64,000 nucleotides of DNA from Rhexocercosporidium sp. MPI-PUGE-AT-0058 (lineage: Eukaryota; Ascomycota; Leotiomycetes; Helotiales). Each line of letters begins with the position of its first letter. Position 1 is the stretch's first letter. A program made the translations under genes and the position numbers. The DNA lies in NCBI GenBank assembly GCA_020746875.1, contig JAGTJL010000030.1:1-64000 (forward strand), read 5' to 3'. Of the stretch, positions 24,834 to 35,918 are shown piece by piece. A model generated the notes under the pieces. The model saw only the letters and a list, made by a program, of their open reading frames with translations, did no database searches and was not told where the DNA came from.

Positions 24834-25011
24834 TTGTTCTTATTTGAAAGAGCAGAGGGAGAGAAGAATATATAGCGGAGTCTTAGCCCAGAACAAAAGG
24901 TGCGTGCTTATATCAGCAATCTATTCTGCTTAATTCAATTTAATTTAACTATGCCAATCGTCTATCTAAGCCTAGCTTCTTGCTCAGTCAGCTTATATCC
25001 GCGCACTATTA

Positions 25012-25800
25012 TTCAATTTTAATCTCCCGCTCGACTTCGCCGCTGTTTGGCTCCGCGAACGCCTCTTTGAACAGAAGCCCAAATTGCTTCCTATTCCTGT
25101 TACTCCCACACGCGAGTTCTACGTTACTCTTTTTATTTCCAGATCGAAGCGATAATTAGGAACATAAGCGACATGATCGAGTAGGAGAGTAATAATATCA
25201 CCGTTAGTCCTATTACTGCGGCTGCCGAGCAGTCTCTCTTACGCCTCATCCCACACATCATGCCTGCAGACAGCGGCCAGACCTCTCTCTATCGTCTCGT
25301 TCTCGAGCACGGCGATTTCGGTATTCACAATATATCGATTACAATAAATGCAAACGGTCAACCCCTCGTGACATCCCTGTACGACTAGGAGACTGGGTGC
25401 ATCATGCCGGCTATCTTGTTCGATCCGTTAATAGCGGTGACCGTCGATCTAGTGACAGATAAGAATGCCGCCCCTTCATTTATTCGAGTACCTGACGACG
25501 CAACTCCAGACGACCGCGTGTAGTACATAATATAAGCAAGGCAATATATCATAGTACGTCCTTCGTTCAAGAATCTTCTTTCTCGGTGCATAAACAAAGA
25601 AGTAACTGCCTATCTCCGCGCAGGCTCTCTTCAATCAAGCGCCAAATTATAAACGTGCAATCTAAGCGGGGAAAGACGCACGCCACCTTTGGTTTACGTT
25701 GTAAGGGTAGCGAGGTGATGATCCGGAGGGATATTTCGGCGATCTGGGAGCTTGGGCTAAGAAGAGGATGAAGGAGCTTGATATTGATTCAGCGATGTCA
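25012..25800 (+). pseudogene. Aminoglycoside-phosphotransferase-like (APH/kinase fold) pseudogene
   Basis: Fragments in several frames align in order with fungal APH-family proteins: FAAVWLRERLFEQKPK, PIPVTPTREFYVTLF, LRLIPHIMPADSGQTSLYRL, then VLEHGDFGIHN at about 25,296. The last is the catalytic-loop HGD motif. After it come a degraded LYD-stop-ETG (normally LYDWETG, the metal-binding Asp, at about 25,379) and VTVDLVTDKNAAPSF. A C-terminus fused from two frames follows, resembling DDPEGYFGDLGAWA and KRMKELDID near 25,780. Several indels and RIP-type stops separate the pieces. Neighbours are also broken. The family is confident; the original substrate is unknown. Confidence 0.7.
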
Positions 25801-25906
25801 CGGATTGTGTACGATAATTGATTCTAATAACCTTCTATCGACGAATTTGGCGAAGGGTAGGAAGACTTAGAAGGAACGACTGTGACCAACAGCTAGATAG
25901 CATGTA

Positions 25907-25933
25907 TAATCAGGTCACATTGAAGAGCGGCAC
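25907..25933. repeat. Left terminal inverted repeat of the Tc1/mariner element
   Basis: TAATCAGGTCACATTGAAGA and the next seven bases pair with 27181-27207 with about three mismatches. It is flanked by TA. Confidence 0.9.
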
Positions 25934-26059
25934 GTGATATTTACTTTATCTCTAATACTTGAGCATAACTTCATTAATTAAGAACTTAAAGATAATTTAA
26001 AGAGTATATTTTATAAGCAATTAATACTTCGTTGCTTTTCCCTTGTTCTTTAAGCATAT

Positions 26060-27100
26060 ATCTTATCTTTTAAGTATAGAATCGCATAACTTAAGAAGGA
26101 AATTTCTATTAATGCTTGGCTACACTTCTTTTAACATTTCTTTTATTTCTTTTGCTGATTTTACTTTATGCTTTCGTTTAGAGATTATATCTTTAATATA
26201 CTTTTAGAGATTTTTAATAGAGTTAAGATTAAGAGATTGTGCTAGCTATACTATACGATTAATCTTCTTCTTTTCTAAGTAGTTCTTAATAATCTTCGCT
26301 GTATATCACGGAGTATTATCTTCTTATATAACTACCTCTTTTCCGTATTTCCGTCTTATCCTTTCGTAAAATAGAATAAAGTACTTTTGAAGCACTTACT
26401 TATATTATTTAGCCGTTATATTCTCCCCTTCTGAGAGTATATATAATAGCCTCATCTTATTCCTATAAAAACAACTCTATACACCGATTATTATCCGCTT
26501 ACTTTTGAAAGTAGGTCGGAGGTTCTTCTCGGCGTATTCCTCTTCCCTCTTAGCTCCCTTAGTTACTTAAAACGTATACGTACTCTTTCTTACTTTAAAA
26601 GTAATTTTATTACTTTAATACACCTTTTAATTATCTCGTGAGATAGCTTTTTCGGTTCTATAATAAGCTCGACGACGTCGTTTGTGGTCCTTAGTAAGGA
26701 AAGGCTTTTTGCGAGGTCGACGCTTAGCTTTACTATAGAATTTGAGGATTTTAGCGACTGTACGAGGGTGGAGCTTAACCTTTGATTTAAACGACGTGGC
26801 GAGAGCTTTAAGAGTCATTCGGGTATTCTGATTTGCTATCCTTAGAAGGTTTCTTTCCCTTTGCGGCTTAACTTTCCGTATAGCCCTTTTTCCTGGCCTA
26901 TTTTTAAAGCCATTAATAAGTGCTAAGGTATGCCGGTTTAAGAAGGTGCTGATCGTAGAGCGGGGGTAGCTAGTTTTAATATAAATCTGGGAGACGTTAT
27001 TTTCTTCTTTATAAAGGAACCAAATCTTGGATTTTTAAACCGGAGTTAACTCTTTTCGCTTTATCTTTAGCTCACGAGGTATTATTGAAAAATTGAAGAT
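26060..27100 (-). pseudogene. Tc1/mariner-type transposase (DD34E) pseudogene
   Basis: Translated on the minus strand with stops ignored, the whole protein is visible. It has an N-terminal helix-turn-helix region (KSKIWFLYKEENNVSQIYI). A second DNA-binding part follows at 26627-26818 (TLKALATSFKSKVKLHPRTV, then RRPRKKPFLTKDHKRRRRAY). The catalytic core has VY-stop-SNKITF (normally W-S-D-E; first Asp is Asn), EDNTP-stop-YTAKI (second Asp kept, WH lost), and LNLNSIKNL (normally PNLNPIENL; Glu is Lys). The C-terminus is KYIKDIISKRKHKVKSAKEI. Every lesion is G-to-A or C-to-T on the coding strand. Dead enzyme. Confidence 0.9.
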
Positions 27101-27180
27101 ATATTATAAGAAGATTATTAAATAATTAAAATATATATGCGTAAAGAGGCGTTAGAGTTTCTCGTTTAATTAAGCGAAAA

Positions 27181-27207
27181 GTGGCGCTCTTCAATTTCAC
27201 CTGATTG
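27181..27207. repeat. Right terminal inverted repeat of the Tc1/mariner element
   Basis: It is the reverse complement of the left repeat, followed by TA at 27208-27209. Confidence 0.9.
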
Positions 27208-27209
27208 TA

Positions 27210-27602
27210 CTAAGTCAAGTTCATGAAAAATATAGAATTTAGAAGGTATAAGGTCAATCAATATATGTTATTGAATGAGAGGATTCGCGGGCAGCGATCA
27301 GGATAGCAAAATGGGTCTAATATTAATATCCTCTACAGGATGTATGGATCCGTCGAACAGAGTACGTAGACACACCCGCAGAGAGAACTCAGCGTAACTC
27401 CATCGTTATCTAGCCCAGAAATCAATATATAAATCCACTTCCAGCGCTGTAATCCTCGTGAGCCATATGTTCGTCCCCCAACCTAACACGTGCACGGCAC
27501 CAACTTTCCCCAATGATGACATCGCGGATTCCATATTCCCTATTGAGTCTGTTACCAGTAAAGGCTTGGTTGCTAGGAGATTGGCGCATCACCCCACCAT
27601 GA
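27210..27602. other. Non-coding gap
   Basis: Between the Tc1 element and the Myb-like pseudogene I see no gene, RNA or repeat. Confidence 0.5.
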
Positions 27603-28188
27603 CTACTTTTTGAGTTTCGTAGAGTACTGCACCTATATTGCCCCTGGAATCCGGTGCGAGAGTGCGGTATGAATCTTTTCCCATGAGCAACCCTCTTTCT
27701 TCATCTTGAGTATCGTCTCATTCTCTTCTGGTTCCCATAGGACGCGTTTTCTCTTAGATTGTAATGTTACTGGACACACCTTAGAATGTGCTACAATGTT
27801 ATGAGGGGTTACAGCCTCTGCGAACGTCTCCTTGTTAAAATGCATGCCCAACGCTTCGGAAAGGACAGGGAGATGGAGGTGCTTCGGGACATGTGGTAAC
27901 TGGAACTCGAGATTGTACGTAGTTTCGGTGCGTTCCCGACTCTGGGTCTCGTCCTGTGGTGCTTCGACCGAGCGAGGACTTGGGGAGGTAGGTATGCCGG
28001 CTGGCGGTGACTTCCCTTGCTCCTCTTCCAAAGCCAACCCCATCTCTTTCTCCAATTCAGCCATATTCTCCTCAGTCCATCCATCGCCGCTATCGGAAGG
28101 TTTGGGGAAGGAGCAGAGCGCAGGCTCCACTAAAGCGCTCCGAGTGATGCTGCCGACACCTTGCTAGTTGGTCTGACCTTGCAGCGGC
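27603..28188 (-). pseudogene. Myb/SANT-like protein, broken near its C-terminus
   Basis: A minus-strand frame gives an acidic, low-complexity region (WTEENMAELEKEMGLALEEE) and then a single Myb-like domain: RKRVLWEPEENETILKMKKE, GCSWEKIHTALSHRIPGAI. This is the fungal pattern W..EE...L...K..G.SW..I...F..R.PGA.Q.R. The frame is cut by TAG at 27633-27635, where the family has Gln (CAG to TAG). Reading on gives VQYSTKLKK and another stop at 27603, so only about ten residues of the recognition helix are lost. Upstream the frame is closed by a TAG in QTN-stop-QGVGS near 28,163, and no ATG leads the open part. Probably a nuclear DNA-binding protein originally. Confidence 0.6.
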
Positions 28189-29688
28189 ATAGAGGATTAG
28201 GGGAGGGTCTGGGGTTGGGCTTGTGCGGGAGCAAAAGGCATGCTATGCGGCTCAGAGGCGAGTTCTGAGATTGCGAAGCTGTTATATAGAGTCACGTCCT
28301 GTTCAATTCACCCAGTATCGACACCACCAAAAGCACCTTCGGCCTTACCCCCAGCACCTACGTCATCTTAGTCGTCATTATCGAGTCACTAGTTGATCTG
28401 CATTATAATTAGCAGACGCTTTTGAGTATAAGGGACGGCCGGTGCACCCGCCTCGACTACCACCCTGACATTCACCTGACCCCGACTGTGTTCGGTTGAC
28501 TTGCAGTCCGGCCCAGTAAAGAGCTAGTTGTTCCAGACGCTGAAGGGTAGAGATCCGGCGTTCGATGTCTCAGTTAAGATCTTTGGACGCAAAGTTGCCC
28601 GAGGCTACTCCTCAAGAAATAGAAGATCGTCGTCTGATTCATCGTCGTTATCAGCAAGAGCGCACAGAACGAATTCACTTTCGATATAGCTTGTCCACGT
28701 ACCTTTAACTCTCGCTGCCGTATTCTCTCCGCCTCAATTTAACATTCACAACGGGAAACGGTAGCCGTAGACCTATCCGTTCTCAACCAGAGTCGTCGAA
28801 AGCTGTCTGAACATCAAACACTGGAAATGGAAGAACCCCAACGAGTGCGCAATCCAATCTCTTATACTAATCTCCATCGGTGGAATCCCACCGTGCGGCT
28901 CCTCGTCCATACCGTGCATACGGTATATTCTGCCCGCCTGTCACTCCGCTTCATTGTTGACTCGAGACTCTATTCGTGGTATCACGGGTTCGTTATATCG
29001 AGGCGTCGGCCAGAAGGTCCATGCGGCGATTTTTGGCCGGGTGTGCCAGGGTTCGCTTGGAGATGGGTTTCTTAAGTATAATTGCGGCGTATAAAGTGGA
29101 CTTATGCTGACGGGCATCTCGTATGCTACTGTGGGTGGTTTGGGTATCATCTTGGATAATTGAAATATGCAAGATCTTTCAGATCTACATTTTGGGTTTG
29201 GGTGGGCGTCCGGAGGTGAGATTCGTTTGACTTCGTGAGAGTTGTGTTACTGGGCCAAGAAAAGAGCGATAAGGCAAGAATGGAAGATCTTTGCATCTTC
29301 TAGGATGCTAATAAGCCAAAGAAACACGAGAAATAATGCGCGGGTTTGATACCGTCGAAGGTGTCGCTGTCTGAAGAAAAGAAAAATATGTGGATGTGAT
29401 AAGGCAGCGAGAAATACAGTCAAAGCAGCGAGGCGCTAAATAAAGAAGCGAGGTATTGTTTGGATGGCATTCCAAGCAAAGGAAAGAAGAAAATAAAACC
29501 GAAGCACGTTCAACAACTGAATAAGTTGCAATACTCAAGACCAGGAAACTCCATGAATTGATGGATGCAGCCTCCTGTGCTCTACAAATATCTTGAGAAT
29601 TAAAGTATGCATTCCATCTTCCACTTCAGATTCCAATGATTAATCAATCACTGCCCCTTCTCTAATCTTCCACCCGGTATTCAAACCT
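28189..29688. other. Probable degenerate upstream part of the Myb-like gene; no intact gene
   Basis: Short coding-like stretches occur on the minus strand around 28,430-28,520 (for example LYWAGLQVNRTQSGSG) but are soon closed by stops. A 48-codon plus-strand frame at 28567-28713 (beginning MSQLRSLDAKLPEATPQEIE) has no recognisable relatives. From 29,150 to 29,688 nothing is supportable. Confidence 0.35.
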
Positions 29689-30670
29689 TCAGATAACATA
29701 CTCAACGACATTGTCGCTGTTATTTAACTCCCAAACTTTACTCTGATCATGACTCAAGTCTAACAACTTATCAACACGAGCCTGCACTTCCGGCTGTGAA
29801 GCCAACTCTACGAAAGCAGCTTGATCCTTATCAAACATCTCCTGCGTCGGCTTCTGCTGAGAGATCGATCTTTTCGTTGCCCCAAGGGCCGTGGCGTCGA
29901 ACTTAGCAATACGTATTACTAGAGTATCGACGTGTTCTCGAAGAGCAAATGAGGTTGTCAAAGCAGAATTGACCCATCCTATGCGCGCGGCTTCCGTAGC
30001 GTTAACTTGAGCAGAGGACAACATGTACCTAGGCATTGCATTAGTCTTAGCATGCGAGAAGGAGCAATAGAATCAGAACATACTCCATAGTCCTCGCGGC
30101 CCCAGCGGTTTCCACAACCCATTGCATAGCACCAACATGAATCAACCCAAGCGAGGCTTCTGGAGCGCTAAAAAGCGCCTCTGGTCCTGCAAAGCGCATG
30201 TCCATATGCATGGAATTTTCATCGCCAGCACCCCAAGCTCTCCCATTGATCTCCACTACGAAAATTACGGGGATGTTTGTTAAGAGACTGAGGTTCTCGT
30301 AGTACTTGTTCAGCATGTCTGTGGCATTAACGGAAATCGGGACGGGGTGTGCAGTGCTGAGGAGATGCAAGTCGATGGCGGCGATGAAGAAATCGGGGAC
30401 ATCGCTCGATATGACGACGATTTTGGGTGTCTTAGCGGACGTACTATTGAGAAAGAGGAGGTAGGAGTTGAATTCTTGGATCAGTTGAGAGTTCCAAAGG
30501 TTGATGGGTGGGTTGGATACGGTGGTTCGTGTTGGGCTGCAAGAGGGGTTGATGCATGATTTCTTTAGGAGCTGGTAAGGGAATAAATCGCCCCTTTGGA
30601 TGATGTGGGTTGTTGGAGTTGCAAGTGAGAGGGCAGCTAAGCTGGCTACAAGAACCAAGTTTCAATACAT
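29689..30670 (-). CDS. Enoyl-CoA hydratase/isomerase-family protein with N-terminal signal-like segment (stop at codon 3)
   Basis: There are two exons: 30084-30670 and 29689-30028. The 55-base intron 30029-30083 has donor GTATGT, a CTAAGAC branch region and acceptor CCTAG. The splice gives ...AGAARTME-YMLSSAQVNATEAA. Crotonase features are HNPP-like SNPPINLWNS, the oxyanion-loop pattern VISSDVPDFFIAA, EINGRAWGAGDE, DMRFAGPEALFSAPEASLGL, and a C-terminal helical part ending NNSDNVVEYVI. The N-terminus is hydrophobic (LVLVASLAALSLATPTT), as in secreted fungal members of this family. The first ATG (30668-30670) is followed by TAT and then TGA (30662-30664). Without that stop the start would be MY-W-NLVLVASL. 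The copy is therefore either mutated at codon 3 or uses another start. Substrate unknown. Confidence 0.7.
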
Positions 30671-31487
30671 GGTTGAGTAAAAGATGTGAACTGAATGGCT
30701 TAGAATGCTGTGCTGATTCCAAACTGAGTTCTGTTGGAGGACTAAGTGGTTTTATAACACTATACCTGTGGTTCGAAGATTCACAGGTGGTTTTCATTAG
30801 ATGACGGGAAATCATTTGAGCGGAAAAACTGCCGTTTGCATGGTTGCCTTGCATTTGGAATTGCCATCTTGCCTTCTTACGAATCGAACGGCTGGCTGTG
30901 TGGACGTGTCCCCCTGAACTCATTTACCTTCATGAATCATCAAAGCTCACTGTAGCTCAAAGATCCCCAGTACACTAAGAAATGAAAACAGGGCAGTAAG
31001 CCTTCGTATGCCGTGCCTACTTACATACCTCTTGGGTAGCTTGACCTGCACGCTATCCGTGGCTTCAACAGTAATGCTTTTCCATAAAAGCTAGAGCTCA
31101 CGGGAAATGCAAGAATTGACTAAAGCCACCGTTGAATAGAATAGAAAATTTTCTCTCTTTGTGCATTAAGTCCATCGGGGTCACTTTTTGATTAGTAATT
31201 AGTCGTTTTTCCCAACCGGAAATCGTGCATTAACGCCGACCTATGATGCTATCAGATGAATTGGCCCCTGTACAGTGCAGGTGCGGCGTTGCTTGTTTCA
31301 TTTCTTCTCATATTGATGACTGAATATATAGTATTAAAACTTTGCCTGTAGGTTTTACGCTTTAGGTACTGTTCTGTCAATCTACAAAATCAGAGAAAGC
31401 CAAGTCCTACTGGTTTCGAGCCCAACTTTATCTCAAGGGTCTTGTCGTCGTACAAACAGCTCACTATATCCAAATTCACTTAGCGCC
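30671..31487. promoter_or_regulatory. Divergent intergenic region
   Basis: It lies between the minus-strand hydratase-like gene and the plus-strand SNG1-like pseudogene, so it should hold both promoters. I see no defined motif. Confidence 0.35.
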
Positions 31488-33247
31488 ATGGATCCTAACA
31501 CTTTTCAACTGGATCTGGAAATCCAACCCGTCTTTACAAGCACAACTTTTCCGCCCTGTGCCAAGACCGAAGCCGTGCTCGAGAATAATAAGAGCAAAGA
31601 AGGCGGTGAGTCAGATACTCTGGGACCTTTTGTGTCGATTGAGACGGAGCGAGAAGATACGACGGAGGAAGAGGGAGTTGATCGTTCTCACAATAGCCGG
31701 GGAGACAGCCCGCCGCATTCAGTCGGCTTCTTTCGTGGACTGAAATAATAATTGATATTAGCACTGATTCTAAGTATCGCTATTCTCGGAATCTTGTCCC
31801 TTTACTGGGGAGCTTTGTCTCGGACGGAAGAGAACGTTAGCACGCTTGGTGTCTTGGTCGTGGACTTCGATGGCAAGTTGGAACCATTTATCAGTACGAC
31901 CCCAATCATCGGATCAGCAGTAGTAGCTGCAGCACAGAAGGTTCTTGAGAAGAGACCACCCCGCCCAAGCTTTAAGGCCAAATCACCGCTTGATTTCAAC
32001 AACGACCCTCTGAAAGTGCGAGAAGCAGTTTACGACTTCCAAGCATGGGCTACAGTGATCATCAACTCGAATGCCACCGTATTGTTACAAGATGCAGTGC
32101 AGACTGGTTATGCTACTTACGATCCGTATGGAGCTGCACAAATGATCATTCTTACTGCTCGAGACTCAACAACAGTCAACGGATACATCACGCCTGCTCT
32201 AGTTGCCCTCGATAAGCACGTAACAGCAAGCTTCAGCAAGTCTTGGACGACTTTGGTTCTGCAGAACGATTCCATCTCTCGCGGGACTCTTCATCAGGTG
32301 CCACAAGCCCTTCTCCAGCGATTGGCTTCACGTTCATCGACATACGACCATTTAGACCGCCAGTCATCACACCGGCAGTGACAGTCAGACTTATCTACCC
32401 CATCGTCGTCGCCTTCTTTAGCTTCTCATTCTTCCTCCCCATCCACATGAAATACCTCTCTCCAGTCGGCCATCCACCCCTCCATTTCCACCAGCCGATC
32501 ATCTAGCGCTAGGTAGCGACTGCATCCGCATATTTTATTCTCTCGTTGTGCTACTCTCTCATCTCGCTCGCTTTCCGAGTCCCTTTCTCACGCAGAGGAG
32601 CATCACACACAGAACCTGCTATAAATCCTGATGCGTATAGCCATGCAACGTTCTTCGTGTACTGGATGCTTAATTTCGTGGGGATGAATGCTCCAGAGCC
32701 TGGCCTGCGAGAATGTTGCGATGGTTGTTGGACAGCCGTGGATTGCTATTTGGCTGATCTTTTGGATTATCTCGAATGTTTCGACGGCGTTTTATTCAAT
32801 TGATCTTGCGCCGGGGTTTTATCATTGGGGGTATGCGTGACCGCTGCATAATTGTGAGCACATATCTCTTTTCTGTGCTCTTCGGGATCTGTTTCCTAAG
32901 ATTTTCTTCCTCACTGAGGTGAGGTATTTGTTCGAGCGCCTAGATTAGCATGACACTGTGAGACTGATATGGCATTACCTAGTCGTCGAAGCTACTCGTA
33001 GTCTTCTGTTTGATTTGCACTCTCAACTAGGGCTCAACTTCGCAGTTCTCATCGCGTGGTGGATCGTCAATACCTTGTATTCCCTTTCTCGTGTTACTTT
33101 ATGCGATGTACAAGCATGCGGGATGCAAATATGGTGGAGGACAGGAAGAAGCAGTGGATTGTGAAGATGGAAACGCATGACAGGAGAGAGTCAATCTTTG
33201 GAAAATTTAGAAGTAAGGTAAGTAGGCATCAAAACGGCAATGCATAA
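31488..33247 (+). pseudogene. SNG1/DUF3533-like multi-pass membrane protein pseudogene
   Basis: ATG at 31488 opens a hydrophilic N-terminus (MDPNTFQLDLEIQPVFTSTT...). Two consecutive TAA codons (31746-31751) follow, in place of the residues between FFRGLK and LILALILSIAILGILSLYWG. After the first membrane span comes the family core: VVDFDG, INSNATVLLQDA, GYATYDPYGAAQMI, TARDSTTVNGYITP. Single-base shifts occur near 32,300, 32,695 and 33,077. Between them SPAIGFTFIDIRPFRPP, HPPLHFHQPII, ATFFVYWMLNFVGM and ENVAMVVGQPW are readable. A TGA at 32838-32840 replaces Trp in GYAWPLH. A real intron (32854-32982, GTGAGC...CCTAG) is still recognisable. Yeast SNG1 gives nitrosoguanidine resistance and affects lipid asymmetry; this copy is dead. 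Confidence 0.85.
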
Positions 33248-33630
33248 GACTTGAGGTAGGTTGGTCCATGCAGGGTGCTTGCAGAGGATTGTGTGGGAAA
33301 TGGGAGAGGTGTATTCATGGTTACGCCTGGGACAGTCAAAAAACGGACAGTGCTACTCTTCAATGGCTGCTACGTCAGGTCTGTTACTCTTCATTCTTCA
33401 TAATTAAGCCAGTGCTGTTTCGCATTGGTTGCTAGATGATTTTTGATGCACCTGTATTCCTCAAAGTAACTGAAGTCTGACCTTCCTACCTTCCTCAAAC
33501 TTTATCATATCTTACATGAGAATTACCCCTCCGCAGACCAGAACATCCAGAGACATGTATCCAGACTTGGCAACACAGCATGTCGAAACCCATATCTCAG
33601 CAAAGGTACGATCATCTCAACGACTCTGCA
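33248..33630. other. Intergenic, nothing recognised
   Basis: Here the SNG1-like pseudogene and the 33631-34990 gene converge, and the stretch should hold their 3' ends. No feature was seen. Confidence 0.4.
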
Positions 33631-34990
33631 TCAGTCCTCGGGCATAAGCTCATGCTGCTCGCCTTCGTATAGCCTCAATTCATCCATGAATGTCCGACTA
33701 AAGCCCATCCACTTCCCAATTAACAGAGTTCTACCCTTCTCAAATTTCCAGGTATAGTCGCCAAGGTCAAACTCATTTCCAAGCAACCGGTCGCACCAGA
33801 TCTCTATCGATTGCCACCTGTCAGAGTCAGTGATGTTTTTGAGACATGAACTGTCCTTCGTTGTGCGTTTGAACAGGTCGTCGATGTACAAGGCCTTGCA
33901 AGCTGAGAAACCCTTTTTTGACTTCGAGACTTTTGCATCCCAGCACACTTTATCCTTCTTGTCGAAGTGCTCGTTTTGTCTTTTCATTCTGAATGCTTGT
34001 TTGATCATCGCGCAATGGCTAAACGCCAAGTCCTGTGGCACCTCGATGAAGTCAGGCTGATCGGCACTGTCGATTGCGATGTCAGCTCGCTCGTGTTGGT
34101 AGTAGATTCGGATCACTGGATCGAAAGTCTCCGCAAGTCTGATGTTGAAATTAGTAAAGGGTTTTCAGTTTCTCCGGAAAAAATAGAGGTTTTCTGTAGG
34201 ATACGAATAGTACTTACGCCTCTTCTTTTCCCGTTTCTTCTATCTTGACTACCTTGGCTGGCTCAATCTCTATCTCTTCAAGATCCGCAACTCGCTTCTC
34301 GATGGTTGCAGCTGATGCCATGGGTTGAACAGGTGGAGAGGGTGAAAGTGAAATCGAGGTTGGTTGGTGTACCTCAATGAACGATGCAGGCGTATTGATT
34401 TCTTCGTACTGGTCTCCTGATGTCTTTGTAGGAACATGCTGGGCTTGCAGAGTTGCTGGGGGTTGATCTCGGCAGGCGTTTGTTGGTACATATCCTTCGT
34501 AGACATCGCTTGCTGGTCTAAGCAGGGGAGGGGAAACTTGTCTTAGAGCAAGTTCTTGTGTGCCGCTGGGGAAAGAAGCCTCTTCTTCGACAGGAATGCG
34601 AACATTTTCCTGGTGCTCAGCATCTATGGCTAGGCTTGGTTCTCTCTTGTTCGACGAGCCTTCTCCAACTCGATCTGCGTCGACGACACTACAAAGTCGA
34701 GCTCGTTCCATCTCGAAATCCTCACTCTTGCTACAAAACTTTTTGGCTGCAGCCCAATGCTTCTCTGACAGCACGATTGTTTGAGAGGCATGGTATTTGA
34801 TAGCAGCTTCAGCGCGTATGATCGCGGCGGAGTTTGATGCTGTTATCGCGAGCGCCAACAGATGGTCTGACGACATACGCGCAGGCTCATTTTCGAGGAC
34901 GAGATTGATATCTGTGACATCGACGAGAATGGACTGCAAGAGTTCCGCTCTGGTGTAGGCCGCGGCCGGATCTGGTGCGTCGTCCGACAT
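33631..34990 (-). CDS. Hypothetical protein, 426 aa, one intron
   Basis: Exons are 34218-34990 and 33631-34138. Intron 34139-34217 (79 bases) has donor GTAAGTAC, branch TTTACTAATTT and acceptor ACATCAG. The joined frame is ...KEEA-LAETFDPVIRIYYQHE. The N-terminal 100 residues are Ala-rich and probably helical. The middle (about 110-230) is low-complexity, rich in Pro, Ser, Glu and Gln. The C-terminal 170 residues are charged, with WQSIEIWCDRLLGNEFDLGD and KFEKGRTLLIGKWMGFSRTF, and probably folded. I do not recognise a family. The start ATG at 34990 is the first in frame. This is the first intact gene after the damaged zone. Confidence 0.75.
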
Positions 34991-35918
34991 GGTGATGGAG
35001 TCGATCTGTGGGGAGGGGAGCTGGAACCTTGGAGTTCAGTTTGTGCTGTGGTTGAGCTCGACGGAGAGGGTTATGAGGTGCTTGTCCAAGGCGGTAAGGG
35101 GGCAGAATGCAAATATCACGTGCGGTTGTCAACAACACAAACTGGCGCATCAGACCGGCGGGGCAACAGACTCACCTTACTGGAGTGAATTCCAGTTTAA
35201 AAGAAAAAATATCTCTGCATTCTTCCTCTAAATACGTGCTAGCTCAGAGTAACAAAATCCATGGTGCCAATGTCGTTTCCTTATTAACATCTGGCGATGG
35301 CTAGAGAGAAGTTTGGACGCGCAAGGGGGCGCTAGCTCTGACGCTAGCGGAAGCGAGTCAACAACAATATAGCATTGGTCCTCGGCCAGAATTAAAAACG
35401 CAAAATGGGCGGGCATAAAAGGCGCAAAAACATATTGTAAAGACTCAAGGGGCAAAAATGACGAAGAGGAAAATCAAATGATTAATAACTGGAAATCAGA
35501 GCAAAAAATCCGGGTCCCCTTAGACCTGCTAAGGAGCCCATAGAAAACCGGACCAGCCGGTTTTAGCTATCACACGAGGATAACCAGGTAGCACGTCCAT
35601 TTTTCGGGATCCACCAGAATTGCTGGCTCGGCCGTACTGACAGTACCCATTGAAGCTGGCGAGTCCACTGAACCACGCTTCCGTGAAACCTGCATGCCCG
35701 CTTGACAGTTATTTCGCTACATATACTAGTTAACGACATTCAGAATGTTTAGCGGACTGATTCCTGAAAAGGAGCCATGAATAAGACGAGGCTACCACTT
35801 AACACATTCACCTTCTACCAGCAACATCAAAATCCCTCAACACCTCAACAATTTGAAGTAAGATCGCCGCGCAGGCCACGTCCTCGAAATACAAACACGC
35901 TCACTCGTCACTCTCAAA
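34991..35918. promoter_or_regulatory. Divergent intergenic region, 0.9 kb
   Basis: It separates the minus-strand gene starting at 34990 from the plus-strand gene starting at 35919. An imperfect inverted pair GCTAGC...GCTAGC lies near 35,330-35,348. Nothing else is supportable. Confidence 0.4.

Larger units (their letters stand above)
25907..27207 (-). mobile_element. Tc1/mariner element, 1301 bp, complete but inactivated
   Basis: TA dinucleotides flank the element at 25905-25906 and 27208-27209. The terminal inverted repeats are about 27 bp: left AATCAGGTCACATTGAAGAG..., right (complement) AATCAGGTGAAATTGAAGAG.... The length is typical of Tc1/mariner. The inner minus-strand frame is a transposase with stops. 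This is the only transposon in the window with both ends and target duplication intact outside the AT-rich block. Confidence 0.92.
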
